Source: Planctomycetota bacterium (GTDB taxonomy: Bacteria > Planctomycetota > UBA1135 > GCA-002686595). Taken from it: a stretch of 32,254 nt of DNA. This document shows positions 24,197 to 31,551 of this stretch, piece by piece; the first letter of the stretch is position 1; the number at the start of each line of letters is the position of its first letter. The notes under the pieces were generated by a model that was not told the origin of the DNA, searched no databases, and saw only the letters and a program-made list of their open reading frames with translations. The translations under genes were made by a program, and so were the position numbers. The stretch spans positions 1 to 32,254 of the forward strand of contig JADHNZ010000036.1 in the NCBI GenBank assembly GCA_016779225.1. The letters are read 5' to 3'.

Positions 24197-26202
24197 GCCG
24201 CCCCGCCGGTGGCCTGACGGGGGTCGTCCTCCGCGCCGAGCTGCGCCAGCTCCTGCGGGACCGCCGCGCGCTCTTCGCGGCGGTCGTGCTGCCCGTGCTC
24301 CTGTACCCGCTGCTGCTGGGCGGGACGCGGCGCATGGAGGAGGCCGCCGAGGAGAGCATGGGCGGGCGGGACCTCGAGCTGTTCGTGGATCTCGAGGGCG
24401 TCGGCGCGGAGACCCGGGCCGCGCTCGAGGAGGCCCTCGCGGGCCCCCACACGACCCTCACTCCCTGCTCGGCGGCCGGCCTGCTCGAGGTGCAGGACAG
24501 CCTGCCCAGCGCCCACCGCGCGCGCCTGCGCACCCACTTCGAGGAGCTCACGAACGGCGGGCGCACGGCGGTCGTGCTGGCCACGGAGCCCGAGGGGACC
24601 GAGGGCCCTCTGATGGCGCGCGTGTTCGCGCGGCGCAAGGATCCGCTGTCCCGCGAGGCGTCGAGCCGGGGCCGCGCGCGGCTGCGCGAGTGGAGCCGCC
24701 GGGAGGGCGAGGCGCAGCGCCTGGAGCTACTTGCTGTGGATCCAGCGGCCCCCCTGGCGGTCGAGGCCCGCAACATCGCCAGCGCCGAGGACCAGGGCGG
24801 GCGCGAGCTGGGGCAGTTCCTCCCGATCCTGCTCGTGTTCCTACTCGTGAGCGGCGGCTCCTACGGCGCCCTGACCGTGTTCGCGGGCGAGCGCGAGGCG
24901 GGCACCCTCGAGACGCTGCTGACCACGCCCGCAGACCGCGGACACCTGGTACGCGGCAAGTTCCTGTGCGTCCTGGCAGCGACAGGAGCAGCGCTGCTCT
25001 CGAACCTCGCAGGGCTGGCCCTCGCCGCGGCGATGGGCAGCGCGGACCTGCCCGGGGGCGCGCTCGGCGCGGGCCGGCTCCTGTCCACGGCGGTGTTCCT
25101 GCCGACGGTCGTCCTGCTGACCGCGGTCCTGTGCCTGGCGTGCGGTCGGGCACGCTCCTTCCGCCAGGGGCAGCAGCTGCTCTTCCCCCTCACCCTCTGC
25201 CTGGTGGTGCCCACGACCGTCGTCCTGGTCCCCGACCTCGAGCACTCCATCGGCCTTGGCCTCGTCCCGCTCGCGGGCGCCGCCCTCTCCCTCCGGGACG
25301 CCCTGCGCGGGGCGCTGACCCCGGGCCCCACCCTGGCGATGATGGTCTCCCACCTCGCGCTGAGCGCCGTGCTGCTGCGGCGCCTCGCCGTGCTGCTCGA
25401 CGCCGAGCGCGCCCTGGCCGGAGGAGCCGTCCGCGCAGAGGCCGCCCAGCGCCGCCTCGGCACGCGCGCCGGCCACGTGGTGGGCGGCCTTGCGGTCCTC
25501 CTCATGCTCGCCGTCGGCACGCGCCTCCAGGCCCAGGCGCCGCTCGGCGGCCTCCTGGGCACCCTCTGGCTCGTCCTCCTGCCCCTGGCCCTGATCGGGC
25601 ACCTGCGCATCGGTCGAGCCCTGGGACCCGCGACGCCCTCCGCGCGTCTGTTCGGCGGCTGCCGGCCCTCCGCCCTGGTGGCCGCGGCCCTGGCGGCCCC
25701 GCCCCTGGCCTGGGCGGTGGAGCAGCTCGTCGCGCACCTGCTGAGGTGGCTGCCCCTCCCCTCCTCGGCCGCGGCTCCGAGCGCGCTGGTGGACCTGGTC
25801 GAGGGCGGCAGCACCCTGACCCTCGTGGCGGTGTTCGCCCTGAGCCCCGCCGTCGTGGAGGAGCTCCTCTTCCGCGGCACCGTGCTGGGCGCCCTGCTCC
25901 GGGACGGCCGCCCTGCCCGGGCCATCCTCACGAGCGCGGGGCTCTTCGCCCTGGCCCACCTCTCCCTGCATCGCCTGCCGCCCACCTTCGCCCTCGGCTG
26001 CGTGCTGGGCGTGGTCGCCTGGCGCACGCGCTCGGTCTGGCCCGCGGTGGTTCTCCACGCGGCCTACAACGCCTGGGCCGTGCTGTCCGGGACGGAGCGC
26101 CTACCCGAGTTGCTGGCCGACAACGCGGTGCTCCTGAGGTGGGTCGGCCTGGCGGCCCTCGCCGCCCTGCCCTTCCTGGGACCGCGGCGCGAGGAGAGCT
26201 GA
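24193..26202 (+). CDS. ABC-2 permease fused to a CPBP-family intramembrane protease
   Basis: A 669-residue two-domain membrane protein. Residues 1-~400 repeat the NatB pattern: LRAELRQLLRDRRALFAAVVLPVLLYP, a long extracytoplasmic segment, then GEREAGTLETLLTTPADRGHLVRGK before several helices. From about 420 there are further helices leading to a CPBP/CAAX protease: EELLFR (Glu556, Glu557, Arg561), FALAH (Phe585, His589) and HAAYN (His622, Asn626). The key residues of that family are intact, so the protease half may be active. GTG at 24193 is fixed by the GTGA overlap. The protease half may process the transported molecule, a modification peptide or the partner permease; none of this is shown by the sequence. 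Confidence 0.9.
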   Translation: MSRPAGGLTGVVLRAELRQLLRDRRALFAAVVLPVLLYPLLLGGTRRMEEAAEESMGGRDLELFVDLEGVGAETRAALEEALAGPHTTLTPCSAAGLLEVQDSLPSAHRARLRTHFEELTNGGRTAVVLATEPEGTEGPLMARVFARRKDPLSREASSRGRARLREWSRREGEAQRLELLAVDPAAPLAVEARNIASAEDQGGRELGQFLPILLVFLLVSGGSYGALTVFAGEREAGTLETLLTTPADRGHLVRGKFLCVLAATGAALLSNLAGLALAAAMGSADLPGGALGAGRLLSTAVFLPTVVLLTAVLCLACGRARSFRQGQQLLFPLTLCLVVPTTVVLVPDLEHSIGLGLVPLAGAALSLRDALRGALTPGPTLAMMVSHLALSAVLLRRLAVLLDAERALAGGAVRAEAAQRRLGTRAGHVVGGLAVLLMLAVGTRLQAQAPLGGLLGTLWLVLLPLALIGHLRIGRALGPATPSARLFGGCRPSALVAAALAAPPLAWAVEQLVAHLLRWLPLPSSAAAPSALVDLVEGGSTLTLVAVFALSPAVVEELLFRGTVLGALLRDGRPARAILTSAGLFALAHLSLHRLPPTFALGCVLGVVAWRTRSVWPAVVLHAAYNAWAVLSGTERLPELLADNAVLLRWVGLAALAALPFLGPRREES

Positions 26203-26228
26203 GCGCGCCTCGCGCGCGCCCTGTCGGC

Positions 26229-28301
26229 TCAGCGCTGCGCGAGTCGGGCCGCGGCAAGGGTCCGCGGGGTCTCGGCGGTGCTCCAGACGAGGAGCCAGGA
26301 GTCCTCGAGGCCCAGGAGGCGCGCGCGCCCGTCGCCCCTCCCGCCAGTCGTCGGAGCGACCTGGAGCGCCTGGCCCACCTCCGGATGCAGGACGCGCGCC
26401 TGCCAGGAGGCCGCGCCCGCGGCCCCAGCCCCTTCGTGCCAGGAGGCCAGCAGCGCTCCCTCCGCGGACCAGGCCAGGTCGAGCTGTCCCAGGGCCGCGC
26501 CGCCGTCCACGCGCACGGGCTCGCCGAAGGTCTCTCCTCCGTCCTCGCTCTGGACGCACCAGATGCGCGGCGCCTCGTCGGCGCCCTGGGTGTACCAGGC
26601 CAGAGCGACGCGGCTTCCGCGCGCGGCCAGCACCGGCCCGTTGACCGGGCAGCCGGGGATGCGCCACCCGTCCTCGTGCACGGAGAAGGGCGCGGTCCAG
26701 CCCTCCGCCTCCGTCCAGCGCGCGAGGGCGATGTCGCGCACCTCGTCCTCCCCGCGATCGCGCCAGGCGGCGAGGACGCTGCCGTCACCGAGCAGGGCGA
26801 GGGTCGTGGGGCAGCAGTCGCAGGCACGCGGGTCCACGAGCGCCTCGGGGCCCGGCGTGCCGTCGGCCTGGATGAGGCGCGAGCGCACCTGCATGGGGCC
26901 CCCCTCGCGGGTCGCCTGCCCGTCGAGCCAGAGCGCGAGCTGGCGCCCGTCGCCCAGGGAGAGCCACGAGCAGAACCCGTGCTCACCGGCCCCCCCGTCG
27001 TCGTGCAGTGAGCCCTGCTCCTCGAAGGCGCCCTCCGCGCCCCGACGCGCCCAGACCACGTGATAGTCGTAGGTGTCGGCCGCCACCTTCTGCAGCCAGG
27101 TGACGCTGCTGCCGTCGGAGGCCAGGGCCGGCGTGTCCGCCCAGTTCACGAACCAGTCCTCCCCCTCCACCGCGGTCTCGCGCGCGCCGAACGCGAGGGC
27201 GTCGCCGTCGACGGCGAGGGTGTGCAGGTCCAGGGCGAAGAGCCCGTCCCCGCCGCGGGTGGCGAGGACGGTCGGCCCCTCGGCGATGCGGGGCCAGGCT
27301 CCCTCGGGACCCTCGGCGCGGGACACGACCGTGAGGGTGCCGCTCCCGGCCTCGGACTCCGCACCGGGACCGTCCGCAGAGGCCAAGACCACCGCGACGC
27401 CTGCGAAGCCCAGGACGGTGCCGAGCACCTGGCGGGGAGTGGTCCGGGAGCTGCTTCCGCCGAGGCGCCCGAGCGGAAGGGTGAACAGCGGCGTCGTGGA
27501 GAACACGAGGGCAGCGATTCCGGCGGGGAGCTCCTGGAGAGCGAAGTGATAGGGGATCAGACCCAGGACCGAGCCCGTGACCGAGGCTACGAGCAGCGGG
27601 AGCAGGCCGCGCGTGGTGCGCAGGGGACGGGTGAGCTCGTCGAGCTCCTGACTGGCGCGGCCGCGAGGGAGGCCGAGCAGGAGGGCCACCGCGAAGGCTC
27701 CGGCCACGCCTCCCAGGAGCCGCGTGGCAGCCGCGGAGTAGACGCCCGCCTCCCCCATGCCGTCGCTGCCCGTGAGGATCGCCGTGGTGATGGCGAGCAC
27801 ATTCCCCAGCGCGAGCAGGACTCCCCGACGACGGACAGCTGGATCCTGCCCGTCGGTCTGGGCCGGAGCCCCGAGCAGCACGAGCAGCACGCCCGCCAAG
27901 ACCAGCACGCCGCCCCCCAGGGTCCCGAGCCCCACGCGCTCGCCCATGAACAGGCTCGCGCCCGCGACCGAGAGAGGAACATTGGCCAGGGCGATCACCG
28001 CCGCCGTCTGCACGCCGCAGCGTGGCAGGGCGGCGAAGTAGAGGGCGTCCCCCACCGCGAAGCCGAGCAGGCCGCTGAAGGCGAGCTGCCAGGGATCCTC
28101 GTCCCCGAGGCCTCCATCTGCGAACGCCCAGCCCAGCCCCAGGAAGAGCAGCCCGGCGAGGAGGTTCTTGAAGAGGTTCGCCGCGGCGGCGCTAGGCGCA
28201 TCCGCCCGCGCGAACAGGCGCGCGAAGAGCTGCGAGGCCACCGCCCAGGAGCACGCTGCGAAGAGGCCGGCAGCGAGGCCGGGGAGGAGCGGCGAAGTCA
28301 T
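26229..28301 (-). CDS. EamA/DMT-type transporter fused to a sialidase-like beta-propeller
   Basis: About 690 residues in one uninterrupted frame. The first ~307 residues form ten hydrophobic helices as two EamA repeats, the layout of drug/metabolite exporters. The junction near 27380 follows helix ten directly (VLGFAGVAVVLASADG). The remainder is a propeller resembling secreted exo-sialidase-like proteins: EDWFVNWADTPALASDG, GEHGFCSWLSL, DPRACDCCPTTLA, YRDR-like AWRDRGEDEVRDIALARW, and RIPGCPVNGPVLAARG. Ten helices predict a cytoplasmic C-terminus, yet such propellers are normally exported. Helix ten ends in ASA, which could serve as a cleavage site. ATG at 28301 is used; ATG at 28322 and GTG at 28331 are alternatives. 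A hidden internal start at a GTG before helix ten is also possible. Confidence 0.82.
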   Translation of the reverse strand: MTSPLLPGLAAGLFAACSWAVASQLFARLFARADAPSAAAANLFKNLLAGLLFLGLGWAFADGGLGDEDPWQLAFSGLLGFAVGDALYFAALPRCGVQTAAVIALANVPLSVAGASLFMGERVGLGTLGGGVLVLAGVLLVLLGAPAQTDGQDPAVRRRGVLLALGNVLAITTAILTGSDGMGEAGVYSAAATRLLGGVAGAFAVALLLGLPRGRASQELDELTRPLRTTRGLLPLLVASVTGSVLGLIPYHFALQELPAGIAALVFSTTPLFTLPLGRLGGSSSRTTPRQVLGTVLGFAGVAVVLASADGPGAESEAGSGTLTVVSRAEGPEGAWPRIAEGPTVLATRGGDGLFALDLHTLAVDGDALAFGARETAVEGEDWFVNWADTPALASDGSSVTWLQKVAADTYDYHVVWARRGAEGAFEEQGSLHDDGGAGEHGFCSWLSLGDGRQLALWLDGQATREGGPMQVRSRLIQADGTPGPEALVDPRACDCCPTTLALLGDGSVLAAWRDRGEDEVRDIALARWTEAEGWTAPFSVHEDGWRIPGCPVNGPVLAARGSRVALAWYTQGADEAPRIWCVQSEDGGETFGEPVRVDGGAALGQLDLAWSAEGALLASWHEGAGAAGAASWQARVLHPEVGQALQVAPTTGGRGDGRARLLGLEDSWLLVWSTAETPRTLAAARLAQR

Positions 28302-28474
28302 CGTGGTGGGAGCCCCGCCCATGGCGAGCACGGCGGGCTCGGTCGGTCGAGGCGCCAGAGCCTAGGAGACCCAGGCGGCCCGGGCCAGTTCCCGGAGCAG
28401 CGTGCCCTGTCCTCGAGGCCGCGCCGCACGAGGGTGCCGCTCCGAGCGGTCTCTGGCCCCAGGTAGACGAAGAG

Positions 28475-28502
28475 CCGCGTGCCCCGGTCTCGGGGCGCGC
28501 GG
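28475..28502. other. 12-bp hairpin in the gap upstream of the transporter-propeller gene
   Basis: CCGCGTGCCCCG (28475-28486) and CGGGGCGCGCGG (28491-28502) pair over twelve positions around loop GTCT, with one G-U pair on the plus strand. No T-run follows on either strand. The 259-base gap between the small basic gene and the fusion gene otherwise shows no gene, and its open frames lack any recognisable features. Confidence 0.5.
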
Positions 28503-28533
28503 CGCGCTGGTCTTGGGACGCTCGAGGCCGGCA

Positions 28534-28551
28534 GGCCCCCCTGAGGGGGCC
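28534..28551 (-). terminator. stem-loop downstream of the small basic gene
   Basis: GGCCCCC (28534-28540) and GGGGGCC (28545-28551) form a 7-bp stem with loop CTGA. It starts ten bases after the stop of the small basic gene on the minus strand. There is no T-rich tail, so termination is only suggested by position. Confidence 0.4.
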
Positions 28552-28560
28552 GCGAACAGC

Positions 28561-28677
28561 TCAGCCCTTGCGGGCCTTCTGCTTCGCGGTGTGGAACTTG
28601 CCGGAACCCATGCCGATCTTGCGGACGCGCTTGCGGCCACGGGTCGGGCCGCCGGCCTTGATCTGGGACTTCGCCAT
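28561..28677 (-). CDS. small, highly basic 38-residue protein
   Basis: The protein opens MAKSQIKAGGPTRGRKRVRK and ends GMGSGKFHTAKQKARKG. Thirteen of 38 residues are Lys or Arg, and it has no acidic residue, so RNA or DNA binding is likely. Size and charge recall small ribosomal proteins, but I do not match it to bL34, bL36 or bTHX. A promoter-like pair of hexamers and an 8-bp dyad lie just upstream, and a stem-loop follows the stop. This isolates it as its own transcription unit and makes a chance open frame less likely. The in-frame extension to 28758 would start within the promoter and is rejected. Function unknown. Confidence 0.7.
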   Translation of the reverse strand: MAKSQIKAGGPTRGRKRVRKIGMGSGKFHTAKQKARKG

Positions 28678-28699
28678 CGGAGGTGCGTTGGGGGTCGGG

Positions 28700-28720
28700 G
28701 ATCGCCCCGGGCGGGCGATC
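28700..28720 (-). promoter_or_regulatory. 8-bp dyad in the 5' leader of the small basic gene
   Basis: GATCGCCC and its exact complement GGGCGATC flank five bases, between the predicted transcription start (about 28723) and the ATG at 28677. It could be an operator or, as RNA, a hairpin that the basic product or a ribosomal component binds. Confidence 0.5.
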
Positions 28721-28729
28721 GAGCGGAAG

Positions 28730-28758
28730 AAGATACGGACGGAGGGGGCCCCCAGCAA
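28730..28758 (-). promoter_or_regulatory. sigma-70-like promoter of the small basic gene
   Basis: On the minus strand TTGCTG (28758-28753) is followed after exactly 17 bases by TATCTT (28735-28730). Four of six bases match each consensus hexamer, and TATCTTCTTCC is one of the few A/T-rich spots in the region. The predicted start gives a ~45-base leader. Confidence 0.6.
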
Positions 28759-28814
28759 GCGCCGGAGGGTCCAGGACGCCCGGATCTCGGGGGGATCGCT
28801 GCCGGCCAGGGCCC

Positions 28815-29459
28815 TCAGGAGCCCTCTTTGGCCCCAGCAGCGGCCTCCGCGGCCGGCTCAGCAGGCTCGGCCGCGGGCCAGCCGGTGAAGCGGAAGGTGT
28901 AGGAGGCTCCCTCGATGTCCTCGGGGAGCGACTGCATCATCCGCTTCAGGGCGAAGCGCAGGCGCGAGTCGAGCAGGTCCTCGGCGGGCGGAGTCTCGCC
29001 GGCCGGGAACACCGGGACCCCCAGGGCGTTGTCCCCCACGAGCACATCCCTGGCCAGGAGGGAGGGCGCGGGCATCTGGATCACGACCTCGAGGCCGTCC
29101 TGATAGACGCAGGAGCGCGGCAGCTCGGTGATGTCGACCCCGAAGATCGCGGGGGCCTCCCCCTCAGAGGCCGGTGCAACCATGTGGGTGACGATCCACG
29201 GGCGCGCGGCGCTGAAGCGGCTCTTCGTGAGGGCCTCGTAGACCCCAGGGGCAGCCAGCTGCATGTAGAGCTGCACCCGGCCCTCGGCGGTCGTCGGGGC
29301 CTCGGCCCGGATGCGGTCGCGATTCTGGACCGCAAGCTCCTTCTGCCAGATGGTGAAGGCGGGGATCCCCATCCCGACCGCCACGATGGCGAACAGAATC
29401 AGCAGCCCCCACGGGCGCACGCGGGGGACCGGGGGACCGGCGTAGACGGGCTCGCTCAC
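28815..29459 (-). CDS. membrane-anchored protein of unknown function
   Basis: I do not recognise this 214-residue protein. A short proline-containing N-terminus (MSEPVYAGPPVPRVRP) leads into one hydrophobic helix at about 18-37, so the rest is probably periplasmic. Residues ~45-190 look like a mixed alpha/beta domain with strands around PWIVTHMVAP, AIFGVDITELP and LEVVIQMPAP, and a pair of helices near LDSRLRFALKRMMQSLPEDI. The C-terminal ~22 residues are a low-complexity Ala/Glu/Pro tail. It lies upstream of the small basic gene on the same strand and is divergent from the phosphatase gene with 97 bases between. Position and composition suggest a real gene; no function is offered. Confidence 0.75.
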   Translation of the reverse strand: MSEPVYAGPPVPRVRPWGLLILFAIVAVGMGIPAFTIWQKELAVQNRDRIRAEAPTTAEGRVQLYMQLAAPGVYEALTKSRFSAARPWIVTHMVAPASEGEAPAIFGVDITELPRSCVYQDGLEVVIQMPAPSLLARDVLVGDNALGVPVFPAGETPPAEDLLDSRLRFALKRMMQSLPEDIEGASYTFRFTGWPAAEPAEPAAEAAAGAKEGS

Positions 29460-29556
29460 GCTCGCATCTTCGACCAGGGAGCCGGGCGGGGCAAGCGACC
29501 GAGGCCCCGGAGTTCACGCGGGCTCCGCGCCCGCGCGGCTGGTAGGGTCCTTCCCC

Positions 29557-30285
29557 ATGGGCAAGCGCCGCATCTTCGTCGGGGACCTGCAGGGCTGCCG
29601 CGAGGAGCTCGAGGACCTGCTGGAGCTCCTGCGCTATGACGCGGCCAGCGACGAGCTGCACCCGGTCGGCGACCTGGTGAACCGCGGGCCCGACTCCCTG
29701 GGGACCCTGCGCCTCCTGCGTGAGCTCGACGCCGGCGGGGTGCTGGGCAACCACGACATGCACCTGGTGCGCACCGCCCGCGGCGAGCGCCGGGCGGGAC
29801 CGCGCGAGCGCATGGAGGCCGTGCTCGAGGCGGAGGACCGCGAGGAACTCCTCGCCTGGCTCCTCGAGCGGCCGCTGGTGCGCGCGTTCGACGACCTTCT
29901 CTGCGTCCACGCGGGCCTGCACCCCCTCTGGGACGACCCGGAGGCAGCGCTCCGGGGAGTCGACCCCCTGTCAGGGGACCCGAGGGTCGAGTTCGCGGTC
30001 CTCGTGCGGCACTGCGATGCCGAGGGCCGCCGGCCGGAGCGGGACGACCCGCCGCCCTGCGCCCCGTTCGCCCCCTGGTGGACCCACTGGGAGCGCAGGC
30101 AGGCCCGCGAGGCCGCGCCGCGTACGGTCGTGTTCGGACACTGGGCCCGGCAGGGGCTCCTCGATCGTCCGGGCCTCAAGGGGCTCGACAGCGGCTGCGT
30201 GTACGGAGGGAGGCTGTCGGCCTACCTCCCCGAGGAGGACCGCATCGTCAGCGTCCCGGCCCGCCGCGCCTGGTGCCCCGTCTAG
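29557..30285 (+). CDS. ApaH-like metallophosphatase (diadenosine tetraphosphatase type)
   Basis: A 242-residue member of the PPP phosphoesterase superfamily. The dinuclear metal site is visible: FVGDLQGCREE (the ApaH form of GDxxG, with Gln in place of the PPP His), GDLVNRGPDS, LGNHDMHLV, CVHAGLHPLWD and FGHWA. ApaH hydrolyses Ap4A and can remove Np4 caps from RNA. The protein is about 40 residues shorter than E. coli ApaH, lacking part of the C-terminal region, so a broader phosphatase role is possible. The methyltransferase gene starts 5 bases after its stop. Confidence 0.88.
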   Translation: MGKRRIFVGDLQGCREELEDLLELLRYDAASDELHPVGDLVNRGPDSLGTLRLLRELDAGGVLGNHDMHLVRTARGERRAGPRERMEAVLEAEDREELLAWLLERPLVRAFDDLLCVHAGLHPLWDDPEAALRGVDPLSGDPRVEFAVLVRHCDAEGRRPERDDPPPCAPFAPWWTHWERRQAREAAPRTVVFGHWARQGLLDRPGLKGLDSGCVYGGRLSAYLPEEDRIVSVPARRAWCPV

Positions 30286-30290
30286 CCGCC

Positions 30291-31076
30291 ATGCCCGAGC
30301 GCCCCGAGATCGACTGGTACGACACGCCGCGGTACTACGACCTGGTGTTCGACGAGGACACGCCCCTCGAGGGGCACTTCCTCGAGGCCATGGTCGAGCG
30401 CCACGGGCGCTCGCGCGGTCGGCGCGCTCTCGAGCCCGCGTGCGGCTCCGGCCGGCTGGTGGTCGAGCTGGCGCGGCGCGGCTGGCGCGTCACGGGCAAC
30501 GACCTGTCCCGCCCCATGCTGGACTATGCCCGCGCGCGCCTGCGCGAGGAGGGCCTCAGCGCGCGCCTCGTCCACGGCGACATGGCGGAGCTCGAGCTGG
30601 CCGGGCGCTTCGACCTGGCCCACTGCCTGGTCAGCACCTTCAAGTACCTGCTCTCCGAGCGGGCCGCCACGCGCCACCTCGAGCGCGTCGCGGACCTGCT
30701 GGTCCCGGGCGGCCTCTACTGCCTTGGGTTCCACCTGACCGACTACGACAACCTGCGCTTCGACCGCGAGCGCTGGGTCGTGGACGAGGGCGACACGCGG
30801 GTCGTGTGCAACATCCAGGCCTGGCCCGCGGACCCCGGGCGCCGGCGCGAGCGCATGCGCAGCCGGATGAGGATCACCGAGGCCGGCCGCGTCCACGAGC
30901 AGGAGACCCACTGGTGGTTCCGCACCTGGGACGCCCGCCAGGTGCGCCGCCTCCTGCGGCGCGAGCCGCGGCTCGAGCTCGTGGCCGTGCACGACTTCCG
31001 CTACGACCCCGAGGTCGAGATCACGCTCGAGGAGGGCTTCGATGTCCTGCTCGTCCTGCGGCGGCGCCCCGACTGA
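30291..31076 (+). CDS. class I SAM-dependent methyltransferase
   Basis: A 261-residue enzyme. The ATG at 30291 opens with EIDWYDTPRYYDLVFDEDTP, the usual lead helix of this group. Motif I is ALEPACGSGRLVVELARRG, followed by GNDLSRPMLDYAR (acidic end of strand 2), HGDMAEL and DLAHCLVSTFKYLL. An inserted strand-rich cap between about 140 and 220 is seen in many small-molecule methyltransferases. The substrate is unknown. Convergent with the GNAT gene with 13 bases between. Confidence 0.9.
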   Translation: MPERPEIDWYDTPRYYDLVFDEDTPLEGHFLEAMVERHGRSRGRRALEPACGSGRLVVELARRGWRVTGNDLSRPMLDYARARLREEGLSARLVHGDMAELELAGRFDLAHCLVSTFKYLLSERAATRHLERVADLLVPGGLYCLGFHLTDYDNLRFDRERWVVDEGDTRVVCNIQAWPADPGRRRERMRSRMRITEAGRVHEQETHWWFRTWDARQVRRLLRREPRLELVAVHDFRYDPEVEITLEEGFDVLLVLRRRPD

Positions 31077-31089
31077 TGCGCGGCGCGCC

Positions 31090-31551
31090 CTACTCGTCGC
31101 GCGCCAGCAGCTCGTAGGAGCGCACGAATCCCCAGCGCTCCCCCATCGAGATCAGGGCGTCATCGTTGTGCCCCACCCGCGCCGCGAGGGTGCGGTGCCC
31201 GCGCGCCCGTAGCGCCTTGGAGGCCTGCTCCACGAGCCCACGGGCCAGCCCGCGGCGGCGGTAGGCGGGCGCGGTCCAGAGGAGCTGGATCATCGGACGC
31301 TCGTCCCCGGCAAGGGGATCCAGGAGGGGCCCGCAGACCAGCAGCCCGGCGTCACTCCCGTCCTCCCCGACGGCGCGCAGGACCAGGCCGCAGGGGGAGG
31401 CGAGCGCGCGCTCGAGCACGCCGCGGCCGGCGCCCTCCGGCGCACCGTCGTCGCGCTCCTCGGCCAGCGCCGAGGCCACAAGCTCCTGGGCGAGAGGCTC
31501 GAGAGCCGCGACCTCCGCGGCGGTCGTCAGGGTCTGGACGGTGAGGTTCAT
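31090..31551 (-). CDS. GNAT family N-acetyltransferase
   Basis: A 153-residue acetyl-CoA-dependent transferase. The acetyl-CoA motif A is IQLLWTAPAYRRRGLARGLVEQA, with the R-x-x-G-x-A turn in RRGLAR. The following ARVGHNDDALISMGERWGFVRSYE matches the family's N-x-x-A-x-x-x-(Y/W)-x-x-x-GF end. The substrate is unknown. Its ATG overlaps the stop of the RND permease gene (ATGA), so the two are co-translated, an unusual pairing that might mean acetylation of an exported compound. Confidence 0.9.
   Translation of the reverse strand: MNLTVQTLTTAAEVAALEPLAQELVASALAEERDDGAPEGAGRGVLERALASPCGLVLRAVGEDGSDAGLLVCGPLLDPLAGDERPMIQLLWTAPAYRRRGLARGLVEQASKALRARGHRTLAARVGHNDDALISMGERWGFVRSYELLARDE

Noticed and set aside
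26203-26218. GCGCGC-CTC-GCGCGC hairpin between convergent genes as a terminator
   Set aside because: Short CG-only dyads are common by chance in this sequence, and no T-run follows.
24078-27011. 977-codon open frame overlapping the NatA and permease-protease genes
   Set aside because: Arg/Pro/Gly-rich shadow of genes with clear family motifs in other frames.
27370-27390. Frameshift or assembly error joining transporter and propeller
   Set aside because: Both halves are in the same frame with normal codon use across the junction; no evidence of an indel can be seen, though reads would be needed to exclude it.
28302-28560. tRNA or additional gene in the gap
   Set aside because: No T-arm GTTCRA motif or cloverleaf could be found, and open frames there have no recognisable features.
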